Counted from the first letter of the stretch, positions 24,261 to 32,525 are shown. The stretch is DNA of 64,000 nt from Micromonospora inositola (GCF_900090285.1 NZ_LT607754.1:1798001-1862000), one strand, 5' to 3'. Translations and numbers: made by a program. Notes: generated by a model not told the origin, from the sequence alone.

Positions 24261-24742
24261 GGGAACTCCCTGCTGAAAAGCGCCGTAGGTTTGCACCCGT
24301 CCGCCGGCCGATCCGGCGCGGGGCGGCGCGTATGCGACGAACCTTAGGGGATGTTTTGGTCGGGCGCTGCCCCGGGTAGCCCGTCGCGACCAGGATCTGA
24401 CCGAAGGGTGGAGGCCGCAACCCCCTCAGCAGCGGAATTTCCGGCTCCCGCCCTGATGGCGACGTCAACGGTCCGCTGCTCCTGACGGCGGGCACCGCGG
24501 AGACGAACGAGTACGACGGTGAAGGGGTTCGGGCGGTTGGCCAGCCTCGTTCGACGTACGGTCACCGACCGGTCGCCGCCGGCAACCCCACCCGTCGTCA
24601 CGTCTCAACGGCTTCCCACCCACCCTGATCGGGCCAGCAGCATTCCGGCCGGTTCTCTACAGTGACGTCCGGGCGCCGCCCGGCCGTACGGCCGACGTGA
24701 TCGATTGGCATCCGCGCCGCGAAATCTCCTCAAGGAGCCTCC
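24261..24742. other. 482-bp divergent intergenic region between CWB2 genes B and C
   Basis: There is no convincing coding frame. It must hold the promoters of both genes. A TACAGT -10-like element lies at 24658-24663. No riboswitch pattern was recognised. Confidence 0.5.
24653..24665 (+). promoter_or_regulatory. Candidate -10 region of CWB2 gene C
   Basis: TTCTCTACAGTGA, nearly identical to the element before paralogue A (22113-22126), about 78 bases upstream of the TTG start. Confidence 0.35.
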
Positions 24743-26722
24743 TTGCCCCGAACGAACTTCCGTCGCCGTTCCGCCACGTGCGCCACACTGCTTGCGGTCG
24801 GCGCGACCACCGTCTTCGGTGGCGCGGGCGTGGCGAACGCCAGCCACAGCGCCACGAACAGTTTGCTGACCGCCAGCGACGGCACCGCGTACATCACCAT
24901 GAACAACGGAGTGCGCCTGCAGGCAGAGGGTTACACCGTCACCGACGCCGCCTGGTCGCCAGACGGCAGCCGGGCTGTCTTCGTCACCGACGACGGGGAC
25001 ATCGCGACCATCCGGTGGAACGACGGTTCGAGCATCTACTCCATCGCCAACCCCGACCCCGGCTCGCAGCGGGCCAACCCGGAGTGGGTCGGCAACGGCA
25101 GCAGCGTGGTGTGGGCCGCGAAGTCCGCCGGCAGCCCGTGGCGTATCGAGCAGAGCGTCAGCGCGTACGGCTCGGACATCACCACCCGCTCCCCGAACGA
25201 CGGCCGCCACTACCTCGACCCCGACACCGGCGACGGGCAGCGGATCGTCGTGCAGCGACAGGCCGACGACGGTAACGGCAACCCGACCGGGACGCCCGAG
25301 ATCGGTTTCCTGGACGGCAGCACCTGGACCCGGATCACCACCGACGCGGCCAGCCCGACGCTCTCCCCAGACGGCAAGCGGGTCGCCTTCGTCCGCAGCG
25401 GCCAGATCTGGTCCTCGGATCTCACCGGCGGCGACCTGGTCCAGGTGACCTACACCGCGGGTGAGCGCGACGACCCGGCCTGGTCCCCGGACGGCGGCAT
25501 CATCGCCTTCCGGCAGGGCAGCCAGGTGGCCTGGGCGGCGGCGGACGGCAGCTGGACCGGCGTACCCAACGTCGTCAGCGGGCTCTCCGGCATGCCGGAG
25601 TGCCAGCCGCGCAACCAGAACCGGGTGGTCCGGCTGTCCGGTGCCGACCGGTACGGCACCACCAGCGCCATCTCGCAGTCGCACTGGGCGAGCGCCAACA
25701 GCACCACGGACCAGCGGGCTCGCGCCCAGGCCGTCGTGCTGTCCCGTTCGGACACCTTCGCCGACGCCCTCGGCGGATCCGCCCTCGCCGCCGCCAAGCA
25801 GGGCCCGCTGCTGATGACCCCGCCGACCGCATTGCAGCCGGCGATCGCGACCGAGATGCGACGGGTGCTGGCCCCCGGCGGGACCGTCTACCTGCTCGGC
25901 AGTGCCGGCGCCCTCTCCACCACCGTGGAGCAGCAGGTGAAGGCGCTCGGTTTCACCACCGTACGGATCGCCGGGGCGGACCGCTTCGGCACCTCGGTCG
26001 CCATCGCCAACGCCGTCGACCCGGCACCGGACATGGTCCTCGCGGCCACCGGGATGAACTTCCCGGACGCTCTCGCGGCTGGCGCCGCCGCCGGCGCCCA
26101 GAACCTGCCCGGCAAGGGCAGCTCCGCCGTCGTCGTCCTCACCAACGACGACAAGCTTCCCCCGGCCACCAAGACCTACCTCGACGGGCTGTCGGCCGAC
26201 TCGGCCGTCGTCGGTGTCGGTCTCCAGGGCGCCACCGCGACGGAGCCCTACGGCGCCATCCCGCTCTACGGGGACAGCCGCTTCGAGACGGCGCTGCTGA
26301 CCGCGTGGGCCTTCTTCGGCGGAGAGAACCACGTCGGCGTGGCCACCGGTATGAACTGGCCGGACGCGCTGGCCGGAGGCGCCCTGATGGCCTCGCTCGA
26401 CGGCCCGCTGATCCTGGCCCCCGGCACCGCGGACAGCCTCGGTCCCGAGGTCGAGGAGCTGGCCACCGAGTTCAGCGGCTCCCTTCACACGGGACTGGTT
26501 TTCGGCTCCGCCGCGGTGGTCAACGACGTCCAGGCCGACGGCCTCGGTAGGTTCCTGAGCGGGCCGGCCGGTTACGTCGCCACCGCCAACGCCACCGACG
26601 TCGGGCTGCCCACGGCCGGTACGACCGCGCAGCGGACGACGGCGGCCCCGGCACCGGAGCTCCGTACCGCCGCCGACGTGGCGGACGCCGCCAAGGCGGC
26701 GCAGCGGCGCCTCGCCGAGTAG
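24743..26722 (+). CDS. Secreted PD40 beta-propeller / cell-wall-binding repeat 2 protein, paralogue C
   Basis: 659 aa from a TTG at 24743 with AAGGAG 5 bases upstream. A basic N-terminus (PRTNFRRRS) and signal peptide end near GVANA. PD40 blades include AAWSPDGSRAVFVTDDG, PTLSPDGKRVAFVRSGQIWS and PAWSPDGGIIAFRQGS. Three CWB2 repeats follow (SRSDTFADALGGSALAAAKQ, LAATGMNFPDALAAGAAAG, VGVATGMNWPDALAGGAL). The C-terminal tail is Ala/Glu-rich, as in A and B. It is opposite in orientation to A and B. Confidence 0.88.
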   Translation: MPRTNFRRRSATCATLLAVGATTVFGGAGVANASHSATNSLLTASDGTAYITMNNGVRLQAEGYTVTDAAWSPDGSRAVFVTDDGDIATIRWNDGSSIYSIANPDPGSQRANPEWVGNGSSVVWAAKSAGSPWRIEQSVSAYGSDITTRSPNDGRHYLDPDTGDGQRIVVQRQADDGNGNPTGTPEIGFLDGSTWTRITTDAASPTLSPDGKRVAFVRSGQIWSSDLTGGDLVQVTYTAGERDDPAWSPDGGIIAFRQGSQVAWAAADGSWTGVPNVVSGLSGMPECQPRNQNRVVRLSGADRYGTTSAISQSHWASANSTTDQRARAQAVVLSRSDTFADALGGSALAAAKQGPLLMTPPTALQPAIATEMRRVLAPGGTVYLLGSAGALSTTVEQQVKALGFTTVRIAGADRFGTSVAIANAVDPAPDMVLAATGMNFPDALAAGAAAGAQNLPGKGSSAVVVLTNDDKLPPATKTYLDGLSADSAVVGVGLQGATATEPYGAIPLYGDSRFETALLTAWAFFGGENHVGVATGMNWPDALAGGALMASLDGPLILAPGTADSLGPEVEELATEFSGSLHTGLVFGSAAVVNDVQADGLGRFLSGPAGYVATANATDVGLPTAGTTAQRTTAAPAPELRTAADVADAAKAAQRRLAE

Positions 26723-26731
26723 CACGCGACG

Positions 26732-26774
26732 CAGCAGAAGGGGGCCCGGCCGTCCGCCGGGCCCCCTTCTGCTG
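26732..26774 (+). terminator. Long hairpin after CWB2 gene C
   Basis: A perfect 19-bp stem (26732-26750 with 26756-26774) and a 5-base loop, 9 bases after the stop. It marks the left edge of the accessory island. Confidence 0.88.
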
Positions 26775-26799
26775 TGGGGACGTGGTGCGGAGGGTGGAG

Positions 26800-26964
26800 G
26801 AAAGCCATCCACGACTCATCCCAGGCCGCGTTGATCTACCAGCACGTCACCTGCACGAGGCGGTACGCGCGGACCGGAAGAAGTCGAAGAAGTCAGCCGG
26901 CAAAGGCAAGCCCAAGGACAAGGCCGGCAAGAGGGGCAAGGAGCGTGGGGAAGGGTGGGGCTAG
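26800..26964 (+). pseudogene. C-terminal remnant of a tyrosine integrase
   Basis: One frame reads HDSSQAALIYQHVT, the conserved active-site tyrosine region of actinobacterial phage-type integrases. About 25 residues later the basic tail (KKSKKSAGKGKPKDKAGKRG) continues in a different frame and ends at 26964. Nothing upstream of the tyrosine motif remains. It is the oldest layer visible of elements stacked at the tRNA-Gly site. Confidence 0.7.
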
Positions 26965-27242
26965 GTGCTCGGCGGCGGCTCGGTCCATGGCGTGGACCGC
27001 ATCTGGATCGGCTGATAGGCCAAGGCTCGGTCAACCACCTCGGCAGCCGTCAACTCGGGGTCCGTCCAGAAGATCAGGCCGGAGACCCTGCCGTCCGGGC
27101 AGACGAGGTCTCGCTCAAGTTGGTCCAGCCACCCGTCCGCCTCAGCGTCGTTTGCGTAGTCGCCCCTCATGATCCGCTCCACGAGGGCAATCGCCTCGTC
27201 TCGGGTCAGTTTCGCTGCCAGGTCGCTCACCTCAGACCGCAC
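26961..27242 (-). CDS. Colicin/pyocin immunity-like small acidic protein
   Basis: 93 aa from the ATG at 27242. It is acidic, with helix-rich pattern LTRDEAIALVERIMRGDY, then the hallmark-like stretch CPDGRVSGLIFWTDPELTAAEVVD, which parallels the HPDG..LIYYP..(D)SPEGIVKEI core of Im2/Im7/Im9 DNase-colicin immunity proteins (quoted here in part). No DNase toxin gene is adjacent, so it would be an orphan. It lies between two integrase fragments. The assignment rests on motif likeness only. Confidence 0.65.
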   Translation of the reverse strand: MRSEVSDLAAKLTRDEAIALVERIMRGDYANDAEADGWLDQLERDLVCPDGRVSGLIFWTDPELTAAEVVDRALAYQPIQMRSTPWTEPPPST

Positions 27243-27389
27243 GCTGATGGCACGCCAATGGCACGGGCAACGGCCGCAGCCTGGGAAACGTCGAAGGCCC
27301 TGGCTGGGACTTGCGTCCTGACCACGGCCTTTCGCGTGGAGCGGGTGACGGGAATCGAACCCGCACTGTCAGCTTGGGAATCGGATTGA
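27243..27389 (+). pseudogene. Tail of a second older integrase reading into the att copy
   Basis: One frame reads NGTPMARATAAAWETSK, close in style to the integrase tail RARNGHGQRKKW at 34200, and continues through the tRNA-derived sequence as ERVTGIEPALSAWE, exactly as the integrase next to the intact tRNA does. It stops at 27389. Only the last 50 or so codons remain. Confidence 0.55.
27337..27380. repeat. Left attachment-site copy (44-bp duplication of tRNA-Gly 3' part)
   Basis: Identical over 44 bases to 34291-34334, covering the CCA end, T arm, variable loop and anticodon loop of tRNA-Gly. It diverges at once on both sides. It is the expected attL-type scar of integration into the 3' end of a tRNA gene. 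The copies are 6,954 bases apart. Confidence 0.9.
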
Positions 27390-27488
27390 TCCACTGTTCT
27401 GGGTGGCCCTAGCCAACAGCCAGTGAAGCAGCGAGGCGCCGGTCCAGCCGTGTTACGGACCGCCGTTGGCCGATGTTGACCGCTTTAT

Positions 27489-27503
27489 CGGGCACGTATC
27501 GGG
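27489..27503. repeat. Short repeat CGGGCACGTATCGGG
   Basis: The same 15-mer occurs at 28324-28338, and with one change at 34200-34214, where it encodes part of the integrase tail. It may mark eroded ends of other integrase genes. The surrounding stretch 27390-27674 holds no other recognisable feature. Confidence 0.4.
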
Positions 27504-27674
27504 CACGAAGCTGGGAGGAATTGAGGCTGAGACCCCAAGCTGCACGCTGGCCATGCTCCGACCGCTGCTCGCACCTGGTGAGCTGGCCAACGGCCGTCGG
27601 CATTGGTCGTTGTTGGTCGCCATTGGCTAACCTTCGACGGCCCGGCGACGGCCAGGGACGTGCAGGGAGACGGA

Positions 27675-28229
27675 ATGTTCGAGGTAGCAGGACCCGTAGC
27701 GACTGATGCCGGCATGCAGGTGCTCTGGAACCCCGAGCGCTTCGCCTCCGTCGTCGACTACGACTCATGGGAAGACTCGTTGCTTGAAGATGAGGACATC
27801 CTCCAGCACGTCCTGGCCGGCATGCTCGTGCCGATCAACCTGGGGGACTCAGCGTTCCAGTTCGTGGTCCGTGTTGGCGGCTCCGACCAGATCGCGGACC
27901 TGACAGAGCGCGAGCAGGCGCGACTGCTCGTCACATCGGATCCCTACCTCATCACCTCAGCCGGAGCGCTCTACCTGAGCGGACTGGAAAACGTGTCAGC
28001 AAACCCCGACAACCGAGCCCTCCACGTGGCGGCACCCGCTGGCCGTTACGCGGTGACCGTCAACCTCATCGACTGGGAGAGCGAGCCAGGATCACGGACA
28101 CCGACTGGAGATCCATCACCACACGCGTTGCCGGACTTCGTCCTCCTATTGAAACCGCCCACTAGGCCCGAACCGGCCTTCCGTCAAAGCTTGCAGACGC
28201 TCCCTCCACCGCCGGAAGTTTCGGCCTGA
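27675..28229 (+). CDS. Hypothetical acidic protein in the island
   Basis: 184 aa from the ATG at 27675 with GGGAG 7 bases upstream. There is no signal peptide or membrane segment. Acidic stretches (DYDSWEDSLLEDEDILQH) are followed by beta-rich sequence (FVVRVGG, GRYAVTVNLIDWE) and a proline-rich C-terminus. I do not recognise the family with confidence. The size, acidity and location beside an immunity-like gene would fit an immunity or cargo protein, but this is speculation. Confidence 0.65.
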   Translation: MFEVAGPVATDAGMQVLWNPERFASVVDYDSWEDSLLEDEDILQHVLAGMLVPINLGDSAFQFVVRVGGSDQIADLTEREQARLLVTSDPYLITSAGALYLSGLENVSANPDNRALHVAAPAGRYAVTVNLIDWESEPGSRTPTGDPSPHALPDFVLLLKPPTRPEPAFRQSLQTLPPPPEVSA

Positions 28230-28546
28230 AGCCGCGCGTCACAAATCGATATGCGTGTGGTCGCCGCGGCCATCGATCACCCCGCTGCCAATGCCGCTGG
28301 TGGCCCTTGTTTGACTGCTGGTTCGGGCACGTATCGGGAGTGGCGACCGCTTCGTCCCGAAGGAATGATCGCTATCGGCTGAGCTGGACCATCAAGCGGG
28401 CTGAGCTGCTGGAACACTCCGTGGGTGTCCGTCTAAGTCCGCTGCCGTCCACACCCGGCGTCACTCGGTTCGTCACACCCATCAGGCAGGCTGGCTGTAC
28501 TGACTAAAGCCAGTGCAGCATCGGCCTCGCAAACCTGGAGGGAACC
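28230..28546. other. 317-bp non-coding stretch in the island
   Basis: No supported gene. It contains the second CGGGCACGTATCGGG repeat (28324-28338) and a GGAGGG ribosome site directly before the next gene. Confidence 0.5.
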
Positions 28547-29140
28547 GTGGCGGTCACCGCCGATGATCTCGACGCAGCATTGTCCAGCGTTGTTGCCAGC
28601 CTACGACCAGCGACCGGCCTGGACTGGTTCGCGCGGGCAGGCAGCCTGGAGTGGGACTGCTGGCACACCGCCGAGCACATCGGTGATTGCCTTATGTCGT
28701 TCGCGGGCCAACTCGTGGCCCGGCCGGAGAAGCGGTATGTGCGCTTCATGGCAAACGCCGACAAGGACGCTTCCCCGGAACAGGTACTGGAGTTCGCCGA
28801 GGCGGGTGGCCGTATTTTGGCAGCCACGGTACGCACGTCCGGAGCGGATATTCGGGCCTACCACCCCACCGGTCAAGCCGATCCGGAAGGCTTCGCCGCC
28901 ATGGGGTGCGTGGAGACGTTGCTGCACGGCGACGACATCGCGCAGGGCCTCGGTCTCGCCATCGATCCACCACGTGACGTGTGCACCCGGGTACTCGCTC
29001 GGTTGTTTCCGGAAGCGGCGCAGGAGCTGGCCAGGGTGGATCCGTGGGCGGCACTGCGGTGGTCCACGGGCCGGATCGAGCTGCCAGGACGACCCCAGCT
29101 GAAGGAATGGCGTTGGCGCGGTGCTCCGCTGGGCGAATGA
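28547..29140 (+). CDS. Maleylpyruvate isomerase N-terminal (MDMPI/DinB-like) domain protein
   Basis: 197 aa from the GTG at 28547, preceded by GGAGGGAACC. The four-helix DinB/MDMPI pattern is visible: WDCWHTAEHIGDCLMSFA with the metal-ligand histidine, and a later VETLLHGDDIAQGLGL with a second histidine. Family members are mycothiol-dependent metalloenzymes. The substrate is unknown. It is cargo of the tRNA-Gly island. Confidence 0.82.
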   Translation: MAVTADDLDAALSSVVASLRPATGLDWFARAGSLEWDCWHTAEHIGDCLMSFAGQLVARPEKRYVRFMANADKDASPEQVLEFAEAGGRILAATVRTSGADIRAYHPTGQADPEGFAAMGCVETLLHGDDIAQGLGLAIDPPRDVCTRVLARLFPEAAQELARVDPWAALRWSTGRIELPGRPQLKEWRWRGAPLGE

Positions 29141-29678
29141 CCCCATGAGACGCGATGCCATCCCGTATGCCGCCGACCCGCCCTCTGGGGAGCGGGCCGC
29201 CGCCCGGCCCGCCATGTCAAGCGGACCTTGACGGCTCGTACGGACGCTGGCGGGTCGGGCGGTGGTCTGCTCGGCTCGCCCGGGTCGGTGGCAGGCGCGA
29301 TGGCCTACCGCAACCACCCACGAACCCGGTGGCTGCCGGCGATCTTCGGCCATCCTGGAGCCGTTGCGCCCCCGCCGGAGGCGCCCTAACCGCAACTCCG
29401 CGACCGCCGCCAGCTCGCCGACGCGGCCGGCTTGCGCTCCCCTACGCCGCGCGGGTCCTGGCCACGCGGCCCAGCCGGCTGCCGGCCCCACCACCACCGG
29501 TCAACGCTGCTGCTGTCGTTCTGCGACGGCCCTCCGGGCTCCCCGCTCTCCGCGCCAGCCGCCGGGCGTCAGGCGTGACGGCCGCAGAGCGCCAGCGGCA
29601 GCGGCCGGCGCGCGCCCAGGCGGCGGCGCGTGCGGCCCGTTTCGGGCCGCCTTGAAGACGTACAGAAACTTTGAACCA
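29141..29678. other. 538-bp stretch without a supported gene
   Basis: Open frames here are GC-driven and have no recognisable motifs. The only structure seen is a hairpin at 29632-29650. Confidence 0.5.
29632..29650. terminator. Compact hairpin
   Basis: GCGGCCCG-TTT-CGGGCCGC, an 8-bp stem with a 3-base loop, about 145 bases beyond the end of ltrA copy 1. It may end transcripts from either side. Confidence 0.4.
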
Positions 29679-30997
29679 CATCGCCGGCAGCCGGCTGTCG
29701 TAGCCCGCTTGATGGGTGACAGATTGGTTCCGCATGATGCGCGACACTCCCGCCGATCGTGACGTTGACGGGGAGAGTGGCGCTCGGGGTCTTGTCACGT
29801 GTTGCTGGGGCGGTGGGGACCTGGTGGGGAGATGGGTGCGGGGTGCCGTCGTACGCGAATGTTGTCGGCGATGACGATGCCGGTGAGGACTGCGCCGGCA
29901 GCGAAGCCGTTGATGAGCGGTGGCAGGAGCAGCATCGGCGGCAGGAGGCATGCGAGGGCGAGCAGCCCGATGACGCGGCTTCTGGAGACGCTGCTGAAGA
30001 CCAGGTACTGCAGGAGGGTCCGACCGGCGAGGAACAGCGCGGTACCGCCGAGGATGGTGACGGTCGCGGTCGCGCGTGGATGGCCGAGCGGGTCGTCGAT
30101 GACCAGTTCGGCGCCGACCGACGCGGTGACGAGGCTGGCGATCATGACCAGGTGTGCGTAGCCCGCCAGGGTGCCGAGCCGGTCGGGGTTGGCGGAGGCC
30201 TGGATTGCTGGCCCGATGTCTTCTCCGGCGCGGAAGATGTAGATCCGCCAGATCAATGCTGTGACGGCGAATGTCATCATGAACGCCACGGTTCGGTCGG
30301 CAGCAAAGCCGCGATCGGTGAGGCTCGATCCGAGGGCCAGGATCACCTCGCCGAGGCCGATGACGAACATCGCCCGGTAGCGGTCGGCCAGGTACTCGCC
30401 GCCGACCGGCAAGTCCCCACCGCCCAGGCGCCTGAGTCCTGGCAGGGGGTAGCTGAACCACCATGCGACGTGGATGAGGGCAACCGCGAGCGTCCACAGC
30501 GCCGTACGTGTTGTGCCTGAGGCGACCGCCCCGGCCAGCCAGGGCACCGCGGTGGCGGCGTGCCAGATCGCCGACCGTGCGGCAACATGTTGCACCTCCT
30601 GGCCCCGCAACAGGACCACGAGGAACAGATCGCGGCCGATCTGGATGGCAAGGTAGGTGACCGCGAAGACCAGGCCGGTCTTGCCGAACGCTTCGGGGAC
30701 CGCCGCGGAGAGCACCAGGGCACCCACCATGGTGGCGAGGACCAGCAGTTGTACCGGCGGCCGCCGCGGGTTCAACTGTCCGGTCACCCGCGCGGTGAGG
30801 GTCCACACCCATGCGATGGCCACCAGCAGGACCAGTGCCTGGAACGCGCCGGACCAGGTCAGGTTGTTGAACAGCTGCTGGGCGAGCGCGCGGAGCGCGA
30901 AGACGAACACGACATCGAAGAACAGCTCCAGGAACGACGCTCGCGCGACGTCCTCGAGCTTGCGAAGCAGTCCGCTTGTGCCACTCGTCGTCACCGG
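29679..30997. repeat. Tandem duplication unit 1 (contains ltrA copy 1)
   Basis: Highly similar to 31149-32471 along its whole length. It begins at CATCGCCGGCAGCCGG and ends at the GTG start of ltrA, beyond which the flanks differ. The copies start 1,470 bases apart. Confidence 0.85.
29795..30994 (-). CDS. ltrA: Low temperature requirement protein A family membrane protein
   Basis: 399 aa from the GTG at 30994. It begins with the family signature FLELFFDVVFVFALRALAQ and has about ten membrane segments, including GALVLSAAVPEAFGKTG, YRAMFVIGLGEVILALGSSL and the late ALIWRIYIFRAGED. LtrA proteins are poorly understood membrane proteins first linked to growth at low temperature in Listeria. The copy is intact, and a frameshifted duplicate lies directly upstream. 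Confidence 0.88.
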   Translation of the reverse strand: MTTSGTSGLLRKLEDVARASFLELFFDVVFVFALRALAQQLFNNLTWSGAFQALVLLVAIAWVWTLTARVTGQLNPRRPPVQLLVLATMVGALVLSAAVPEAFGKTGLVFAVTYLAIQIGRDLFLVVLLRGQEVQHVAARSAIWHAATAVPWLAGAVASGTTRTALWTLAVALIHVAWWFSYPLPGLRRLGGGDLPVGGEYLADRYRAMFVIGLGEVILALGSSLTDRGFAADRTVAFMMTFAVTALIWRIYIFRAGEDIGPAIQASANPDRLGTLAGYAHLVMIASLVTASVGAELVIDDPLGHPRATATVTILGGTALFLAGRTLLQYLVFSSVSRSRVIGLLALACLLPPMLLLPPLINGFAAGAVLTGIVIADNIRVRRHPAPISPPGPHRPSNT

Positions 30998-31100
30998 ACC
31001 GTCCGCTCCTACCGATCTTGGTTCGGTATTAGCGTATCCGTCCGCTTTTGCTTATGTGGCCAAGTCCCGAGCTCTCCCTCAAGATCGTTTAGCCGGCATG

Positions 31101-31130
31101 GTTACGGATCATGTGACATCGATCCGTAAC
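31101..31130. repeat. 30-bp near-perfect palindrome between the ltrA copies
   Basis: The arms GTTACGGATC (31101-31110) and GATCCGTAAC (31121-31130) flank ATGTGACATC, itself nearly symmetric. It lies about 107 bases before the start of ltrA copy 1 and downstream of the end of copy 2. It could be an operator or a transcript end. Confidence 0.6.
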
Positions 31131-31148
31131 GCATCAACTGAAGCCTGG

Positions 31149-32471
31149 CATCGCCGGCAGCCGGCCTGTCGTGCTCCGCTTGATGGGTGAGGGATTGGTT
31201 CCACTTGATGCGCGACATTCCCGCCGATCGTGATGTTGACGGGGAGAGTGGCGCTCGCCGGTGCTGGTCACGTGTTGCTGGGGCGGTGGAGGCCTGGTGG
31301 GGAGATCGTTTGGGGGTGTCGTCGTGCACGAATGTTGTCGGCGATGACGATGCCGGTGAGGACTGTGGCGGTAACGATGGCGTTGACGAGCGGTGGCAGG
31401 AGCAGCATCGGCGGCAGGAGGCATGCGAGCGCGACCAGCCCGATGACGCGGCTTCTCCAGATGCTGCCGAATACCAGGTATTGCAGGAGGGTCCGACCGG
31501 CGAGGAACAGCGCGGTACCGCCGAGGATGGTGACGGTCGTGGCCGCGCGCGGATGGCCGAAACGGGTCGTCGATGACCAGTTCGGCGGTGACCGAGGCGA
31601 CGACGAGGCCGGCGATCATGACCAGGTGTGCGTAGGCCACCAGGATGCCGAGCCGGTCGGGGTTGGCGGAGGCCTGGATGGCCGGCCCCATGTCTTGTCC
31701 GGCGCGGAAGATGTAAATCCGCCAGATCAACGCCGTGCCGGCGAATGCCACCACGAACGCCACGGTCTGGTCGGTAGCAAAGCCGCGACCGGTGAGGCTC
31801 GATCCGATCGCCAGCACCACCTCGCCGAGGGCGATGACGAACAGTGCCCGGTAGCGGTCGGCCATGTACTCGCCGGCGGGCGGCATCTGCGCACCGGCCA
31901 GGCGCCTGAGTCCTGGCAGGGGGTAGCTGAACCACCATGCGGCGTGGATGAGGGCAACCGCGAGTGTCCACAGCGCCGTACGTACTGTGCTCGAGGCGAC
32001 CGCCCCGGCCAGCCAGAGCACTGCGGTGGCGGCGTGCCAGATCGCCGCCCGTCCAGCAACATGTTGCAGCTCCTGGCCTCGCAACAGGACCATGAGGAAC
32101 AGATCGCGGCCGATCTGGATGGCAAGGTAGGTGACCGCGAAGATCAGGCCGGTCTTGCCGAACGCTTGGGGGACCGCCGCGGAGAGCACCAGGGCACCCA
32201 CCATGGTGGCGAGGACCAGCGCTTGTACCGGCGGCCGCCGCGGGTTCAACTGTCCGGTCACTCGCGCGGTTTGGGTCCACACCCATGCGATGGCCACCAG
32301 CAGGACCAGTGCCTGGAACGCGCCGGACCAGGTCAGGTTGTTGAACAGCTGCTGGGCGAGCGCGCGGAGCGCGAAGACGAACACGACATCGAAGAACAGC
32401 TCCAGGAACGACGCTCGCGCGACGTCCTCGAGCTTGCGAAGCAGTCCGCTTGTGCCACTCGTCGTCACCGG
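31149..32471. repeat. Tandem duplication unit 2 (contains frameshifted ltrA copy)
   Basis: Second copy of the unit at 29679-30997 in the same orientation, with scattered substitutions and a few short indels. Confidence 0.85.
31268..32468 (-). pseudogene. ltrA: ltrA copy 2, disrupted by a one-base insertion
   Basis: Aligned start to stop, the copy spans 1,201 bases against 1,200 for the intact one. The extra A lies at about 31560-31562 (CCGAAACGGG against CCGAGCGGG). Before it the protein matches copy 1 through ELVIDDP; after it the reading frame runs on to 31134 as unrelated basic sequence. The last third, with about three membrane segments, is lost. A sequencing error could mimic this. Confidence 0.8.
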
Positions 32472-32472
32472 C

Positions 32473-32525
32473 CACCGGTTAGCCCCGCGGTGAGGGACCA
32501 CACCCATCCGATGGCCAGCAGCACG
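32473..32525 (-). pseudogene. Third, very short ltrA fragment
   Basis: About 50 bases resemble the internal ltrA segment at 30782-30832: CCACACCCATCCGATGGCC against CCACACCCATGCGATGGCC, with similar flanking bases. On the minus strand it reads AIGWVWSLTAG beside AIAWVWTLTAR of the intact gene. It abuts the start codon of copy 2 and suggests a former third copy or an imprecise duplication junction. Confidence 0.6.

Noticed and set aside
22236..24347. Long plus-strand frames opposite CWB2 gene B
   Set aside because: Mirror of a strongly coding gene; glycine/arginine/valine-rich with no recognisable domain.
29141..29678. Several 100-180 codon frames in the island
   Set aside because: They overlap in many frames and lack ribosome sites and motifs.
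31102..32475. A 457-codon alternative frame over ltrA copy 2
   Set aside because: It reads Arg/Pro/His-rich sequence, while the frame at 32468 gives LtrA up to the frameshift.
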